Source: an uncultured Clostridia bacterium (lineage in GTDB: Bacteria > Bacillota > Clostridia > RGIG6154). From it: a stretch of 5,716 bases of DNA. This document shows positions 5,279 to 5,716 of the stretch, in pieces (within the stretch, counting starts at the first letter, position 1; the number at the start of each line of letters is the position of its first letter). Where the stretch lies: NCBI GenBank assembly GCA_934457515.1, contig CAKSHV010000106.1, forward strand, positions 1 through 5,716. Reading direction: 5' to 3'. Position numbers and translations under genes: made by a program. A model generated the notes under the pieces. It searched no databases. It was given only the letters and a program-made list of their open reading frames with translations, and was not told where the DNA came from.

Positions 5279-5716
5279 ATGCAACTGAGTAAAAAGGCGC
5301 GGCGGCGCGGAATTGTGTTTTTCGTGCTGCTTATTATTATCGGTGTGCTTGTTTGGCTGTTTTACAGCCAGCGCAACAACATTGCGGCGGTTCGCGTTGC
5401 GATGACGATGGATGAAACGCAGCAGAAGCAGCTGCAGCAGGAAAATGACAAGCTGTTCAGCGAAATTTCAAGCCAACTTGTGCAGGCGGGTACAAACATT
5501 TTTTCGGAAGAAGAAATTCAAAAAATAGAAAAAGGCGAAATGACCGAGAAAGAGGTTATCAAGATTATAGCCGAGCGGCAAGAAGAAATAAAGAAAGAAG
5601 AGGGCAAAGGCTCAGGCGGCACGTCATATGAGGCAAACGGCAATGTGGGCACGCTGATTGCGCGGCTTTACACTTTGCGCTCAAGCTATGTGGGGCGGCT
5701 GGACGCGGTGGTTGCA
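5279..5716 (+). CDS. Single-pass membrane protein with coiled-coil-like exterior domain, function unknown (3' end outside window)
   Basis: The frame is open from ATG 5279 to the last base, 146 residues, with GGAG at 5269-5272 six bases upstream and its own promoter. Residues 1-10 are strongly basic (KKARRR), followed by one hydrophobic helix at about 11-29 (IVFFVLLIIIGVLVWLF). By the positive-inside rule this predicts an uncleaved signal anchor with the rest outside the cell. Residues about 45-110 are rich in Gln, Glu and Lys with few helix breakers (ETQQKQLQQENDKL, EEEIQKIEKGEMTEKE), which suggests a helical or coiled-coil stalk. A Gly/Ser linker lies at 109-123, then a helix-like segment, VGTLIARLYTLRSSYVGRLD (123-142). 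I do not recognise the family. The exterior stalk hints at a cell-envelope role, such as organising or sensing wall structure, but this is only inference. The base composition matches the preceding nucleotidyltransferase, not the AT-rich polysaccharide genes. Confidence 0.8.
   Translation, partial: MQLSKKARRRGIVFFVLLIIIGVLVWLFYSQRNNIAAVRVAMTMDETQQKQLQQENDKLFSEISSQLVQAGTNIFSEEEIQKIEKGEMTEKEVIKIIAERQEEIKKEEGKGSGGTSYEANGNVGTLIARLYTLRSSYVGRLDAVVA

Overview
The window looks like the downstream end of a surface-polysaccharide (capsule or exopolysaccharide) gene cluster from a Gram-positive anaerobe, most likely a Clostridia-type Firmicute. The reasons are strong GGAGG/AAGGGG-like ribosome binding sites, tightly packed same-strand genes, a MurJ-type flippase that resembles Firmicute forms, and glycosyltransferase and nucleotidyltransferase families that I associate with gut Clostridia. 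This assignment is inferred from family recall. No rRNA or other taxonomic marker is present.

Layout: all genes are on the + strand. Positions 1-698 hold the C-terminal part of a GT-A fold, family 2-like glycosyltransferase whose start lies outside the window. It overlaps by ATGA a 331-aa DUF6625-type putative glycosyltransferase (695-1690). That gene is followed with no gap by a 511-aa MurJ/MviN-family flippase (1691-3226). Fifteen bases later comes an integral-membrane acyltransferase of the acyltransferase-3 / fucose-4-O-acetylase-like family (3242-4192), whose last membrane helix appears to be thrown out of frame at a run of eight A (4107-4114). Together these four genes form an operon-like block that could add sugars to a lipid-linked repeat unit, flip it across the membrane and acetylate it.

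Downstream, base composition shifts from AT-rich to clearly GC-richer. The next gene is a 307-aa sugar-phosphate nucleotidyltransferase-like protein (4273-5196). Its stop codon overlaps the -35 element of a good sigma-A type promoter (5193-5221), which serves the last, incomplete gene (5279 to the window end). That gene encodes a single-pass membrane protein with a charged, coiled-coil-like exterior domain of unknown function.

The most notable points are the A8 frameshift in the acyltransferase and the MurJ homologue lacking several cavity arginines that are essential in E. coli MurJ. The latter hints at a polysaccharide flippase rather than the housekeeping lipid II flippase. I found no tRNA, rRNA, CRISPR array, insertion sequence or convincing rho-independent terminator, and no clear case for a wholly new biological system.
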